This document shows, one piece after another, positions 19,484 through 28,492 of a stretch of 64,000 bases of DNA. The stretch comes from Sphingomonas gellani. GTDB taxonomy: Bacteria; Pseudomonadota; Alphaproteobacteria; Sphingomonadales; Sphingomonadaceae. The DNA is taken from the NCBI RefSeq assembly GCF_900110035.1, contig NZ_FOCF01000008.1, forward strand, positions 62,001 to 126,000. Reading direction: 5' to 3'. Made by a program: the position numbers and the translations under genes. Position 1 is the stretch's first letter. Each line of letters begins with the position of its first letter. The notes beneath the pieces were generated by a model, which searched no databases, was not told the DNA's origin, and was given only the letters and a program-made list of their open reading frames with translations.

Positions 19484-21268
19484 ATGGCAGCGCAGATGAC
19501 GAGCGATTTCTTCGTGGAACGGCTGAAGGCGTGGGGCGTGACCCGCATCTTCGGCTATTCGGGCGACGGCATCAACGGCGTGCTGGGCGCGCTGCAACGC
19601 GCAGAAGAGGCGGGCAGCGGCATCGAGTTCATCCAGGTCCGGCATGAGGAAATGGCCGCGTTCATGGCGACCGCCCATGCCAAGTTCACCGGGGAGATCG
19701 GCGTGTGCCTGTCGACCGGTGGCCCGGGCGCGACCCATCTGGTCACCGGCCTGTACGATGCCAAGCTGGACCACGTCCCCGTCTACGCCATCGCCGGGCA
19801 GGCGGAGACGACCGTGCGGGGATCGAACTACCAACAGGAACTGAACCTCGACCGACTGTTCGCCGACGTCGCCGATTACGTGCAGGAGGTGTCCGCCCCC
19901 GCCCAGACGCGCCACGTCGTCGACCGGGGCTTCCGCATCGCGCTGGCCGGCAACGGCGTCGCGGCGGTGGTGCTGCCCAAGGACGTGCAGGACGAGGCGA
20001 TGGAACAGCCCGCGGTGGCGCATGGCTTTACCCGCTCGGGCCCCGGCTATGCCCGTCCGCGCATTATGCCGCACGACGCCGACCTGCGCGCCGCGGCCGA
20101 GGTGCTGAATGCCGGCAAGAAGGTCGCGATCCTGATCGGTGCCGGCGCGCGCGAGGCGGCGGACGAGGTCGTCGCGGTGGCGGACCGGCTGGGCGCGGGC
20201 GTGGCCAAGGCCCTGCTGGGCAAGGATGTGCTGCCCGACGACCTGCCCTTCGTCACCGGCGCGATCGGGTTGCTGGGCACCAAGCCATCGTCGGACATGA
20301 TGGCGGATTGCGACACGCTGCTGATGATCGGCACCGGTTTCCCCTGGGCGGAGTTCCTGCCCCCCGACGGACAGGCGCGCGCGGTGCAGATCGATGTGGA
20401 CGCATCCATGCTCGGCCTGCGTTACCCGGTGGAGGTCAACCTGCACGGTGGCGCTCTGGAGACGCTGACGGCGCTGATGCCGCTGCTCGAACGCAAGGGC
20501 GATCGTGATTGGCGCGACGGGATCGAGGCGGGCGTGGCCGAATGGCGCAAGACGATCGCCGCCCGCGCCATGGCCGCCGCCAACCCGGTCAATCCGCAGC
20601 GCATCGTGCATGAGATGTCGCCGCTGTTGCCCAGCGATGCGATCGTCACCTCCGACTCCGGCAGCTGCGCCAACTGGTACGCACGCGACTGGCAGGTGAA
20701 ACGGGGCCAGCGCGGGTCGCTGTCGGGGGGTCTCGCATCCATGGGTGCGGCGGTGCCTTATGCGATCGCGGCGAAGTTCGCGCATCCGTCCCGCCCGGTC
20801 GTGGCGCTGGTCGGCGATGGCGCGATGCAGATGAACAACCTGGCCGAGATGATCACGGTGCAGAAATACTGGCAACGCTGGGCCGATCCCCGCTTCGTGG
20901 TGTGCGTTTTCAACAACGGCGACCTGAACGAGGTGACGTGGGAACAGCGGGTGATGGAGGGCAATCCCCGCTTCGCCACGACGCAGGACCTGCCGGACGT
21001 CCCCTATGCCCGTTTCGCGGAGATGATCGGGCTTAAGGGCATCTTCGTCGACGATCCCGAACGGCTGGCGGGCGCCTGGGCAGAGGCGCTGTCCGCCGAC
21101 CGCCCCGTGCTGCTGGAGGTGAAGTGCGATCCCGATGTCGCCCCGCTTCCGCCGCATCTGACGTTGAAACAGGCCAAGGGATTCATGACCGCGATGGCGC
21201 GCGATCCGGGCGCGGTCGGGGTGTTGAAGGAAACCGCGCGTCAATTGGTGAAGGAGGTCACCGGCTAG
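19484..21268 (+). CDS. Thiamine-pyrophosphate enzyme, PoxB/acetolactate synthase-like
   Basis: A 594-aa enzyme with the three-domain TPP layout. The N-terminal PYR domain has the catalytic glutamate in VRHEEMAAFMA, then STGGPGATHLVTGL. The central domain includes KKVAILIGAGARE. The C-terminal PP domain has the cofactor motif GDGAMQMNN and later NNGDLNEV. It resembles pyruvate:quinone oxidoreductase (PoxB) more than acetolactate synthase in layout, and there is no small regulatory subunit nearby. The true substrate (pyruvate or another 2-oxo acid) is not certain. It follows the antiporter by 62 bp. Confidence 0.82.
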   Translation: MAAQMTSDFFVERLKAWGVTRIFGYSGDGINGVLGALQRAEEAGSGIEFIQVRHEEMAAFMATAHAKFTGEIGVCLSTGGPGATHLVTGLYDAKLDHVPVYAIAGQAETTVRGSNYQQELNLDRLFADVADYVQEVSAPAQTRHVVDRGFRIALAGNGVAAVVLPKDVQDEAMEQPAVAHGFTRSGPGYARPRIMPHDADLRAAAEVLNAGKKVAILIGAGAREAADEVVAVADRLGAGVAKALLGKDVLPDDLPFVTGAIGLLGTKPSSDMMADCDTLLMIGTGFPWAEFLPPDGQARAVQIDVDASMLGLRYPVEVNLHGGALETLTALMPLLERKGDRDWRDGIEAGVAEWRKTIAARAMAAANPVNPQRIVHEMSPLLPSDAIVTSDSGSCANWYARDWQVKRGQRGSLSGGLASMGAAVPYAIAAKFAHPSRPVVALVGDGAMQMNNLAEMITVQKYWQRWADPRFVVCVFNNGDLNEVTWEQRVMEGNPRFATTQDLPDVPYARFAEMIGLKGIFVDDPERLAGAWAEALSADRPVLLEVKCDPDVAPLPPHLTLKQAKGFMTAMARDPGAVGVLKETARQLVKEVTG

Positions 21269-21313
21269 ACGCGGAACGTAGCCGATATCGACGCATCCCC
21301 GCGGCCGATGGCG

Positions 21314-21706
21314 TCACGCCACCGCGGGGACCGTCAGGTTGCGTTCCTCCCACGCCATCAGATCCCGCAACCGGTCCTGCAAGCCGAAGACGGCCTGGCC
21401 ATAGCCGTGCCAGTCGCCGCCGATCGCGGCGGGGGTCCAGGTGCTGATATGCGCACTATAATCCGTGCGCAGCGCGCCGAGCCGGTCGTAGTACCCGCGC
21501 AAGGGGTCGCGCATCGACCGGTCCGTCGCGACAAGCCGGGCCAGCGCCCTCTGCTCGTCCGCGACATGCAGCGCGAAGCAGCGGGCGAACGCCGCCCGTT
21601 GGCGCAACAAGGAGGCATTGGCCGAGCCGTCGGGAGCGGACAGCAGCACTGCAAATCGCGTCATCCGCTCACGCAAGTCGTCGTGATCGGCCCGGGCCCC
21701 GTACAT
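21314..21706 (-). CDS. Hemerythrin-like (HHE) protein, degenerate
   Basis: A 130-aa, mostly helical protein. The start at ATG 21706 has AAGGA 7 nt upstream; ATG 21721 is possible. The spacing of ADHDDLRERM, FALHVADEQRAL, YSAHISTW and LMAWEERNLTVP resembles the four-helix HHE iron-binding fold, but the expected His in the last motif (usually HxxxEE) is Trp-flanked here, so the di-iron site may be incomplete. It shares the minus strand with the PilZ gene upstream. The family call is tentative and the function is unknown. Confidence 0.5.
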   Translation of the reverse strand: MYGARADHDDLRERMTRFAVLLSAPDGSANASLLRQRAAFARCFALHVADEQRALARLVATDRSMRDPLRGYYDRLGALRTDYSAHISTWTPAAIGGDWHGYGQAVFGLQDRLRDLMAWEERNLTVPAVA

Positions 21707-21743
21707 GGTCACGTCCTTCATCGATTCATCACCGCCGCAGGGG

Positions 21744-22376
21744 TCAGTTCCCGTTCGGCGCCTGGGGCGCATGCGCCGGCCCCGCCGTGGACGATTGTCC
21801 GCCCAGCGCGGCGCTGACCGAACCCATCGACTGGTCGAGCAGGCCATAGACATGACTGCCCGCCGCCAGTGCGACGATCAGGGCGACGCAGACGAGCAGG
21901 CCATATTGCATGAACGACGACATCTGGCGGCTGCGCTCCGCCCGGTGCGCGGCCTGCGCCTCGCTGGCGTAGCGGGTGGCGGAACGCCGCTCGCCCGGCG
22001 CTTCCACGGCGGCGGGGGGCCGGGTCGCTCGACGCGGTTCACCGACCAGCGCGTCGACGCTGATCCGGTCCTGGGTGCGGACGCCAAAGAACCGGTCCTT
22101 CGCCCATACGACCCGTCCGATGATGACCAGCGTACCGCGTCGGATATCGATATAGTCGCCCGACTTCACGGACCCGTCGGACGCGACCAGCATTCCGCGC
22201 GAGGACACGTTGTGGATGCACGCGTCCAGCCAGCCACCATTGTGGTTCATGCGGCACGGCACGATCACCCGCACGCGAGGTTCGCGCTGGCGAAAGCCGT
22301 TCTGCAATACGCTCAACACACCATGATGACCCGCAAGCTCCCGTAACAACGGCAAGCTTTGCACCAGCTGCGCCAA
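21744..22376 (-). CDS. PilZ domain protein with C-terminal membrane helix
   Basis: A 210-aa protein. Residues about 25-110 form a PilZ domain with both c-di-GMP motifs: RQREPRVRV (RxxxR) and HNVSSRGM (NxSxxG). After a charged linker, residues about 157-180 (YGLLVCVALIVALAAG) form one membrane helix, and a short Ala/Gly/Pro-rich tail follows. This suggests a membrane-anchored c-di-GMP receptor. The effector is unknown. It lies 30 bp downstream of nadB on the same strand. Confidence 0.82.
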   Translation of the reverse strand: MAQLVQSLPLLRELAGHHGVLSVLQNGFRQREPRVRVIVPCRMNHNGGWLDACIHNVSSRGMLVASDGSVKSGDYIDIRRGTLVIIGRVVWAKDRFFGVRTQDRISVDALVGEPRRATRPPAAVEAPGERRSATRYASEAQAAHRAERSRQMSSFMQYGLLVCVALIVALAAGSHVYGLLDQSMGSVSAALGGQSSTAGPAHAPQAPNGN

Positions 22377-22406
22377 AGATTCGGTTAAGCGAGATCAACT
22401 TGCCGG

Positions 22407-23990
22407 TCAGGGCACCAGGATCGTGTCCCTGGCCTCTGCCAGCATGTCGGGGTAATCCAACGTGTAATGCAGCCCGCGGCTTTCGTGACGGGCCAGCGCG
22501 GATCGCACGATCAGGTCGGCGGTCTGCAACAGGTTGCGCAGCTCGATCAGGTCCGGCGTGACGCGGAAATGGCCATAATGGTCGGCGATCTCGTCGGTCA
22601 GCATGCGGATGCGATTCTGCGCCCGTTGCAACCGCTTGGTGGTCCGCACGATCCCGACATAATTCCACATGAACCGGCGGATTTCCGTCCAGTTCTGCTT
22701 GATGACGACCTCCTCGTCCGAATCGGTGACGCGGCTTTCGTCCCAGGCGCGGATCGCGGGCGGTGCGGCCAGGTCGTCCCAGCCGCCCTTGATGCTTTCC
22801 GCAACCGCCTCACCGAACACGAAACATTCCAGCAGGCTGTTGGAGGCGAGGCGGTTGGCGCCGTGCAGCCCCGACTGGGTGCACTCGCCGGCGGCGAACA
22901 GGCCGGGCAAGTCGGTGCGCCCACCGCGATCGATGACGATGCCGCCACAGGTGTAATGCTGCGCCGGCACTACCGGGATCGGCGACGCGGTCATGTCGAT
23001 GCCCAGCCCGATCAGCTTTTCGTAGATGTTGGGGAAATGCTCCCGCACGAACTCGGGCGGCTGGTGGCTGATGTCGAGATGGACGTGATCCAGCCCGTCG
23101 CGCTTGATCTCCGCATCGATCGCGCGGGCGACGACGTCGCGCGGCGCTAGCTCCAGTCGCGCGTCGTAATCTTCCATGAAACGCTTGCCGGTGTGCGGGT
23201 TGATCAGCCGCCCGCCCTCGCCGCGCACCGCCTCGGTGATCAGGAAGTTCTTGACCTGCAGGTTGTACAGGCAGGTCGGGTGGAATTGCATGAATTCCAT
23301 GTTGGACACGCGCGCGCCCGCACGCCACGCCATGGCGATGCCGTCCCCCGTCGCCCCGCGTGGCGCGGTGGAAAACAGGTAAGTGCGCCCCGCCCCGCCC
23401 GTCGCCAGCACGGTGGCGCGCGCGGTGTGCAGGTTGACGCGCCCGGTCTTGCGATCGACCGCGTACACGCCCCACACATGCCCGGCGCCCGAGTAACGCT
23501 GTTCATGGCGGCTGGTCGCGAGGTCGATCGCGACCTGGTCCGGGATCATCGTGATGTTGGGATGACGCTCGGCGGCGCGCTGCAACGCCTCCTGCACCGC
23601 CCAGCCGGTCGCATCCGCGACGTGCACGATCCGGCGGTGCGAATGGCCCCCTTCGCGCGTCAGGTGCAGCGCGTTCCCCTCCGTCGCGAAGGGCACGCCG
23701 AGCTGGAGCAGCCGGTCGATCGCGGCGGGTGCGTTCTCCACCACGAACTCCACCACATCGCGGTCGTTCAGCCCCGCGCCTGCGACGATCGTATCCTCGA
23801 CATGGTTCTCAAACGTGTCGCCCGGTTCCAGCACGGCGGCGATGCCGCCCTGCGCCCAGGCGGTCGAGCCCTCGTTCAGCGCCCCCTTCGCCAGCACCGT
23901 CACCTGGAACCGATCGGCCAGGTTCAGCGCGGCGGTAAGCCCCGCCGCACCCGATCCGACGATCAGCACGTCCGACGAGGAACCGCTCAT
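22407..23990 (-). CDS. nadB: L-aspartate oxidase
   Basis: A 527-aa flavoenzyme that oxidises aspartate to iminoaspartate, the first step of de novo NAD synthesis. The FAD-binding N-terminus is DVLIVGSGAAGLTAALNLA. Other family marks are STAWAQGGIAAVL, TGGAGRTYLF, the catalytic Arg/His region TRGPVVRGEGG-like (here TEAVRGEGGRLIN), YTCGGIVIDRGGRT and GLHGANRLASNSLLE. Neither nadA nor nadC is adjacent. The ATG at 23990 is the natural start. Confidence 0.96.
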   Translation of the reverse strand: MSGSSSDVLIVGSGAAGLTAALNLADRFQVTVLAKGALNEGSTAWAQGGIAAVLEPGDTFENHVEDTIVAGAGLNDRDVVEFVVENAPAAIDRLLQLGVPFATEGNALHLTREGGHSHRRIVHVADATGWAVQEALQRAAERHPNITMIPDQVAIDLATSRHEQRYSGAGHVWGVYAVDRKTGRVNLHTARATVLATGGAGRTYLFSTAPRGATGDGIAMAWRAGARVSNMEFMQFHPTCLYNLQVKNFLITEAVRGEGGRLINPHTGKRFMEDYDARLELAPRDVVARAIDAEIKRDGLDHVHLDISHQPPEFVREHFPNIYEKLIGLGIDMTASPIPVVPAQHYTCGGIVIDRGGRTDLPGLFAAGECTQSGLHGANRLASNSLLECFVFGEAVAESIKGGWDDLAAPPAIRAWDESRVTDSDEEVVIKQNWTEIRRFMWNYVGIVRTTKRLQRAQNRIRMLTDEIADHYGHFRVTPDLIELRNLLQTADLIVRSALARHESRGLHYTLDYPDMLAEARDTILVP

Positions 23991-24248
23991 TCCCGCCCGC
24001 CGTACGAGTGATCGGTGCGCGTCATGGCAAAGCCAGGTTCAATGGTCATCACTGACCTGTGCACCATTCTTCCTACACCGAACAGATGCCGCCTGACTAA
24101 GGCAGATGCTCATCCTCTTCGCGAGATGCATCCTCACACCGCCTTTCCGCCACAGTCTAGCCCGGTCGGATCAGGGATGTTACTTACCAGACGGCCGGCA
24201 CCGCATAACATAGGCCATGTTGGCAAAGATAAGCACGGGGGGTTGTTC

Positions 24249-25217
24249 ATGAGCTCTATTAAGGTCGTTATTTCAATAACTTCGCTTGTCCTGGCACCGC
24301 CCGTGCTGTCGCAGGGGCTCGCCCGCCCGTCGGGAACTGAAAAGACGCAGCAGGCGACGATGAACGACGTACCGCATTGCGTGCGCAAGCTCGGCACGAT
24401 TTCCGTCGTCGATGGCGACGATCCGCGCGGCTGGACGCAGTACAGCCTGGCCCCGCCGCAAAAACTGCTGAAAGTGCTGATCCAGCGGTCCGGATGCTTC
24501 AACCTGGTCGATCGCGGTAGCGGGCTGCAGGCGGCGCAGCTGGAGCGCAACGTGGGCGCCGATCTCGGCCTGCAGCGTCGGTCCAATGTTGGCCAAGGTC
24601 AGATCAAGGCTGCCGACTACGTACTGGTCGCAGAGATTCAGGGCGCGAACGGGAATGCCAGCGGCAGTGCGGTGGCCGGCGGGATCGGTGGTCTGGTCGG
24701 CGGACGCGTCGGTGGCCTTCTTGGCGGCCTGCGCAACAAGAAGATGGAGGCAAATACGGTGGTGTCCGTCACCAACGTCCGTACCACCGAAACAATCGCC
24801 GTCGAGGACGGCTATGCGGCCAAGAACAGCCTGTCGTTCGGCGGCGGCGGTGGCGTGGGCTTCTTCGGGGGTGCCGCCGGCCTGGTCGGGGGCGGTTACG
24901 ACAATACCGATATCGGCCGGATCGTCACGCTTTCCTTCATCCAGGCCTACAGCAAGCTGGTGAACAGCCTGGGCCTGCTCCAGCCGGGAAGCAGCGGCAC
25001 CGCCGAGGCGGCGCCCAGCAAGACCTTCACCGCCCAAGCGCCTGTCGCGATGCGCGCGAGCGCCGTGGCAGCGGCAAAGGTGATCCGCACCTTGCCGATC
25101 GGCGCGATCGTCTATCCCACCGGCAACAAGAACGGCCCATGGTGGGAAGTCGCCGACGAAAACGACAATATCGGCTGGGTCCTCAATACCAAGCTGGCTC
25201 CCTCGTCGCAGCCATAA
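24249..25217 (+). CDS. CsgG/HfaB-like exported protein with C-terminal SH3 domain
   Basis: A 322-aa exported protein with a signal peptide (MSSIKVVISITSLVLAPPVL, cleavage near LSQG). The middle part (LIQRSGCFNLVDRGSG, then AADYVLVAEIQG, then VVSVTNVRTTETIAVEDG) follows the CsgG/HfaB family, which in curli systems forms an outer-membrane secretion pore. Two glycine-rich stretches lie at about 140-165 and 195-220. The last 65 residues (RASAVAAAKVIRTLPIGA, then WWEVADENDNIGWV) look like a bacterial SH3 domain. There is no lipobox cysteine, unlike CsgG, and no curli or holdfast genes are nearby. A G-rich Shine-Dalgarno precedes ATG 24249. Confidence 0.78.
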   Translation: MSSIKVVISITSLVLAPPVLSQGLARPSGTEKTQQATMNDVPHCVRKLGTISVVDGDDPRGWTQYSLAPPQKLLKVLIQRSGCFNLVDRGSGLQAAQLERNVGADLGLQRRSNVGQGQIKAADYVLVAEIQGANGNASGSAVAGGIGGLVGGRVGGLLGGLRNKKMEANTVVSVTNVRTTETIAVEDGYAAKNSLSFGGGGGVGFFGGAAGLVGGGYDNTDIGRIVTLSFIQAYSKLVNSLGLLQPGSSGTAEAAPSKTFTAQAPVAMRASAVAAAKVIRTLPIGAIVYPTGNKNGPWWEVADENDNIGWVLNTKLAPSSQP

Positions 25218-25226
25218 GGGAGAAAG

Positions 25227-25257
25227 GGCGGGCGTTGCCGCGGCGGCCGCCCGCCCC
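25227..25257. terminator. Hairpin between convergent CsgG-like and ABC genes
   Basis: A 9-bp perfect GC stem (GGGCGGGCG pairing with CGCCCGCCC) with a 13-nt loop begins 10 bp after the CsgG-like stop. It lacks a T-tract but sits exactly in the 49-bp convergent gap. Confidence 0.5.
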
Positions 25258-25266
25258 TATCCCGCC

Positions 25267-26208
25267 TTAACCTCCCGCGCTGCTGCGCGTCAGGTTGAGG
25301 AACACGTCCTCCAGGTCCGGCTCCTTGGTGGACACATCGACGATGCCCAGCCCGTCGCGCGTCACGGCCGCCAGCACCTCTCCAGCGTTCACCCGATCCT
25401 TGCGATAGGTGATCTCCAGCGTCCTGGCGCCCTTCAGCGTCACCTTGTCGAAGCACACGTTGCTGGGCGCTTCCGCAAGGTCGCGGTCCACCGTCACGGC
25501 CACCACCTTTTCCTGCGCGCGGCCGACCAGTTCACGCGTAGGCTCGTTAGCGATCAGCCGGCCGCCGTTGATGATCGCGATACGGTCGCACAGCTCCTCG
25601 GCCTCTTCGAGGTAGTGGGTGGTCAGCACCACGGTCACGCCGGCCTGGTTGAGTTCGCGCACATAGGCCCACAGCTGCTGGCGCAATTCGATATCTACGC
25701 CGGCGGTCGGCTCGTCCAGCACCAGCACGGGCGGGGAATGCACCATCGCCTTCGCCACCATCAGCCGCCGCTTCATGCCGCCCGACAGGGTGCGGGCATA
25801 GGCATTCGCCTTGTCGGCCAGATGCACCGCCGACAGCAATTCCATCGACCGGCGGTCGCGCTTCGCCACGCCGTACAGGCCGGCCTGAATCTCCAATGTC
25901 TCGAACGGGGTGAAGAACGGATCGAATAGGATCTCCTGGTTGACGATGCCGATCGACGCCTTCGCGTTGCGTGGATGCGCGTCGATGTCGAAGCCCCAGA
26001 TCGACGCGGCGCCGTCCGTCTTGTTGACCAGGCCCGCCAGGATGTTGATCAGCGTCGACTTGCCCGCGCCGTTCGGGCCGAGCAGGCCGAAGATCGACCC
26101 AGCGGGCACGTCGAAGGTCACGCCGTCCAGCGCGCGCTTGCCGCCGGGCACGCCCTTCACGGCGTAGGTCTTGCACAGGCCCTGGATGGAGATTGCCGCG
26201 TCGGTCAT
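25267..26208 (-). CDS. ABC transporter ATP-binding protein
   Basis: A 313-aa cytosolic ATPase. Walker A is GPNGAGKS at 44-51, the Q-loop region is IVNQEILFDPFFTP, the signature is LSGGMKRRLMVAKA, and Walker B is VLVLDEPTAGVD, with a switch His in TTHYLEEAEE. The residues after about 230 form the extra C-terminal domain of the NodI/DrrA-like drug and polysaccharide export subfamily. No ABC-2 permease is adjacent, so its partner is elsewhere. The ATG at 26208 starts MTDAAIS; the upstream open frame is unsupported. Confidence 0.92.
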   Translation of the reverse strand: MTDAAISIQGLCKTYAVKGVPGGKRALDGVTFDVPAGSIFGLLGPNGAGKSTLINILAGLVNKTDGAASIWGFDIDAHPRNAKASIGIVNQEILFDPFFTPFETLEIQAGLYGVAKRDRRSMELLSAVHLADKANAYARTLSGGMKRRLMVAKAMVHSPPVLVLDEPTAGVDIELRQQLWAYVRELNQAGVTVVLTTHYLEEAEELCDRIAIINGGRLIANEPTRELVGRAQEKVVAVTVDRDLAEAPSNVCFDKVTLKGARTLEITYRKDRVNAGEVLAAVTRDGLGIVDVSTKEPDLEDVFLNLTRSSAGG

Positions 26209-26289
26209 GGTCACCGCCGATAGGCGCATGGTCCGGCGCCCACAATCCCATGTTGATCGTCCGGGTGCTCCGCTGCTAGTCGCGCATCC

Positions 26290-26523
26290 ATGACCCCGCC
26301 GCTCGAAACCGTCCGCGTCACCCACCGCCGCGTCGCCTGTGACGGCGCGCAGGACATTCCGGGCGGCGCATCGCTGGGCCACCCACGCGTGTTCCTGGAA
26401 ATCGACGAGCATGGCTATGTCGATTGCGGTTATTGCGACCGTCGCTTCATCCTGATCGGCGGCCCGGCCGACGGCGCGGACCAGTCGACGCTGGGTGATT
26501 ACGCAGAGGGCGGCAGCCACTGA
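26290..26523 (+). CDS. zf-CHCC zinc-finger protein
   Basis: A 77-aa protein of the zf-CHCC family, related to the zinc-binding part of complex I accessory subunit NDUFS6. The ligands are Cys17, His31, Cys46 and Cys49 (ACDG, GHPRVFLEID, DCGYC). Alphaproteobacterial homologues are widespread; their exact role is not settled. The stop overlaps the next start by one base (TGATG), implying coupling. Confidence 0.85.
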   Translation: MTPPLETVRVTHRRVACDGAQDIPGGASLGHPRVFLEIDEHGYVDCGYCDRRFILIGGPADGADQSTLGDYAEGGSH

Positions 26524-27014
26524 TGCGCGGCGCCGGCGCCCTGTTCGCGCTGGCGGCAATCGTTCCGGCATCGGTTTCGGCCGAACAGGGCAGGAGGATC
26601 AGCATGCATCACGCCACCGGCACGTTCGAGATCGTCATGACGCCCGAGTCGCAGGCACCCGCCGAGGGTGACGGCCTGCCGACCAGCCGTGTCGGCCTGC
26701 TGAAGACCTTTGCCGGACCGGTCACCGGCACCGCGCGCGGCACCATGCTGGCGGCGGGAACGCCCGCGCCCGGAAAGCCGGCTGCTTATGTCGCGGTGGA
26801 CCAGTTCAGCGGCACGGTGGATGGCCACAGCGGCGGTTTCGTCCTGCTTCACCGGGGCACCATGAGCGCCACGGGTAATGCGGAGCTGTCGATCATCATC
26901 GCACCGGACAGCGGCACCGGCGACCTGGCGGGGATCGCCGGCACGCTGGCGATCGAGATCAAGGGCGGCAAGCACCTGTACGATCTGACCTATTCGCTGC
27001 CCGATCGGCCCTGA
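26523..27014 (+). CDS. DUF3224 family protein, possibly exported
   Basis: A 163-aa protein. The first about 20 residues are hydrophobic and end SVSAEQ, consistent with a signal peptide. The rest matches the DUF3224 beta-barrel pattern: ATGTFEIVMTPE, KTFAGPVTGTARGTML, YVAVDQFSGTVDGHSGGFVLLHRG and GTGDLAGIAGTLAI. This fold resembles allene-oxide-cyclase-like small barrels; activity is unknown. An internal ATG after the signal-like stretch could give a cytosolic form. Confidence 0.75.
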   Translation: MRGAGALFALAAIVPASVSAEQGRRISMHHATGTFEIVMTPESQAPAEGDGLPTSRVGLLKTFAGPVTGTARGTMLAAGTPAPGKPAAYVAVDQFSGTVDGHSGGFVLLHRGTMSATGNAELSIIIAPDSGTGDLAGIAGTLAIEIKGGKHLYDLTYSLPDRP

Positions 27015-27064
27015 ACGGCGCAACGGGGATAGCGCCGGCGGGCGAGGCGCTTATATCTGATGGC

Positions 27065-28492
27065 ATGACGCTTTCTCCCGATCCCCGCTCGTTCCTGTAC
27101 CGCGATCAGCTGTCGCCGGAGGCGGCACAGCGCCTGACCGCCGCGGCGTTGGGCGCGGCGGATGACGGTGAGTTGTTCCTGCAATATCGCCGGGCGGAGG
27201 CGTTCGGCTTCGACGACGGGCGACTGAAGACGGCGAGCTACGACACCAACGCCGGCTTCGGATTGCGCGCGGTGTCCGGCGAAATGACCGCCTTCGCCCA
27301 TGCCAACGAATTGTCCGAGGCGGCGATCAAGCGCGCGGCAGAGACCATGACGCTGATCGACCCGGCACAGGGGGCGAAGGCGGCGGCACCGGCCGGCACC
27401 AATGCGAGGCTCTACACCGATGCCGATCCGCTCGATCTGGTGCCCTTCGCCGACAAGGTGAATTTGTGCCAGCGCATCGACGCGGCCGCCCGCGCCCGCG
27501 ACCCACGCGTGGCGCAGGTGTCGGTCGGCCTGAGTGGTACATGGTCGGTGGTGGAGATCGTCCGCGCCGACGGTTTCGTCGCCACCGACGTGCGCCCGCT
27601 GGTGCGGCTGAACATCCAGGTCGTCGTGGAGTCGAACGGGCGGCGCGAAACCGGCAGCTTCGGCATCGGCGGTCGCTATCTGTACGAACGGCTGTTCGAC
27701 GAGGCGACGTGGAACCGCGGCATCGACGAAGCTTTGGCGCAGGCGCTGGTGAACCTCGATTCCGTTGCGGCCCCGGCGGGTGAGATGACCGTGCTGCTCG
27801 GGCCGGGCTGGCCGGGCGTTCTATTGCACGAGGCGATCGGCCACGGGTTGGAGGGCGATTTCAACCGCAAGGGCACGTCCGCCTTCTCGGGCCGCGTCGG
27901 GGAACGTGTCGCCGCGCCCGGCATCACCATCGTCGACGACGGGTCCATCCAGGATCGGCGCGGCTCGCTGACCATCGACGACGAGGGCACGCCGACCCGT
28001 GAGACGGTGCTGATCGAGGACGGCATCCTGAAGGGGTATATGCAGGACCGGCTGAACGCACGGCTGATGGGCGTGGCCGCGACCGGCAACGGCCGCCGCG
28101 AAAGCTTTGCGCACGCCCCCATGCCGCGCATGACCAACACCTTCATGAAGGGCGGCGGGGACGATCCTGCCGAACTGCTGAGCCGGGTCAAGAAGGGCAT
28201 CTTCGCCAAGAGCTTCGGCGGCGGGCAGGTCGACATCGTATCGGGCAAGTTCGTGTTCTCCTGCACTGAGGCGTATCGGATCGAGGACGGCAAGCTGGGC
28301 GCGCCGATCAAGGGCGCGACGATCATCGGCGATGGCCCCACCGTGCTGACCAAGGTGACCGGCATCGGCGACGACTTCGCTCTGGACGAGGGTGTCGGCG
28401 TGTGCGGCAAAGGCGGGCAGAGCGTGCCGGCCGGGGTCGGTCAGCCGACCTTGTTGTGCGAGGGGATGACGCTGGGTGGGACGGCGGCCTGA
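27065..28492 (+). CDS. tldD: Metalloprotease TldD
   Basis: A 475-aa zinc protease that in characterised systems works as a TldD/TldE heterodimer on small peptides (microcin B17, CcdA). The zinc motif is HEAIGH at 255-260, followed by GLEGDFNRKGTSAFSGRVGE. Other family blocks are EAFGFDDGRLKTASYDTNAG and the C-terminal GTGIGDDF-like TKVTGIGDDFALDEGVGVCG. The partner TldE/PmbA is not in the window. It is 50 bp after DUF3224, so co-transcription is possible. Confidence 0.95.
   Translation: MTLSPDPRSFLYRDQLSPEAAQRLTAAALGAADDGELFLQYRRAEAFGFDDGRLKTASYDTNAGFGLRAVSGEMTAFAHANELSEAAIKRAAETMTLIDPAQGAKAAAPAGTNARLYTDADPLDLVPFADKVNLCQRIDAAARARDPRVAQVSVGLSGTWSVVEIVRADGFVATDVRPLVRLNIQVVVESNGRRETGSFGIGGRYLYERLFDEATWNRGIDEALAQALVNLDSVAAPAGEMTVLLGPGWPGVLLHEAIGHGLEGDFNRKGTSAFSGRVGERVAAPGITIVDDGSIQDRRGSLTIDDEGTPTRETVLIEDGILKGYMQDRLNARLMGVAATGNGRRESFAHAPMPRMTNTFMKGGGDDPAELLSRVKKGIFAKSFGGGQVDIVSGKFVFSCTEAYRIEDGKLGAPIKGATIIGDGPTVLTKVTGIGDDFALDEGVGVCGKGGQSVPAGVGQPTLLCEGMTLGGTAA

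Noticed and set aside
18974..21244. A 756-codon minus-strand open frame across the antiporter end and the TPP enzyme
   Set aside because: Same compositional artefact; the plus-strand genes carry intact motifs and ribosome-binding sites.
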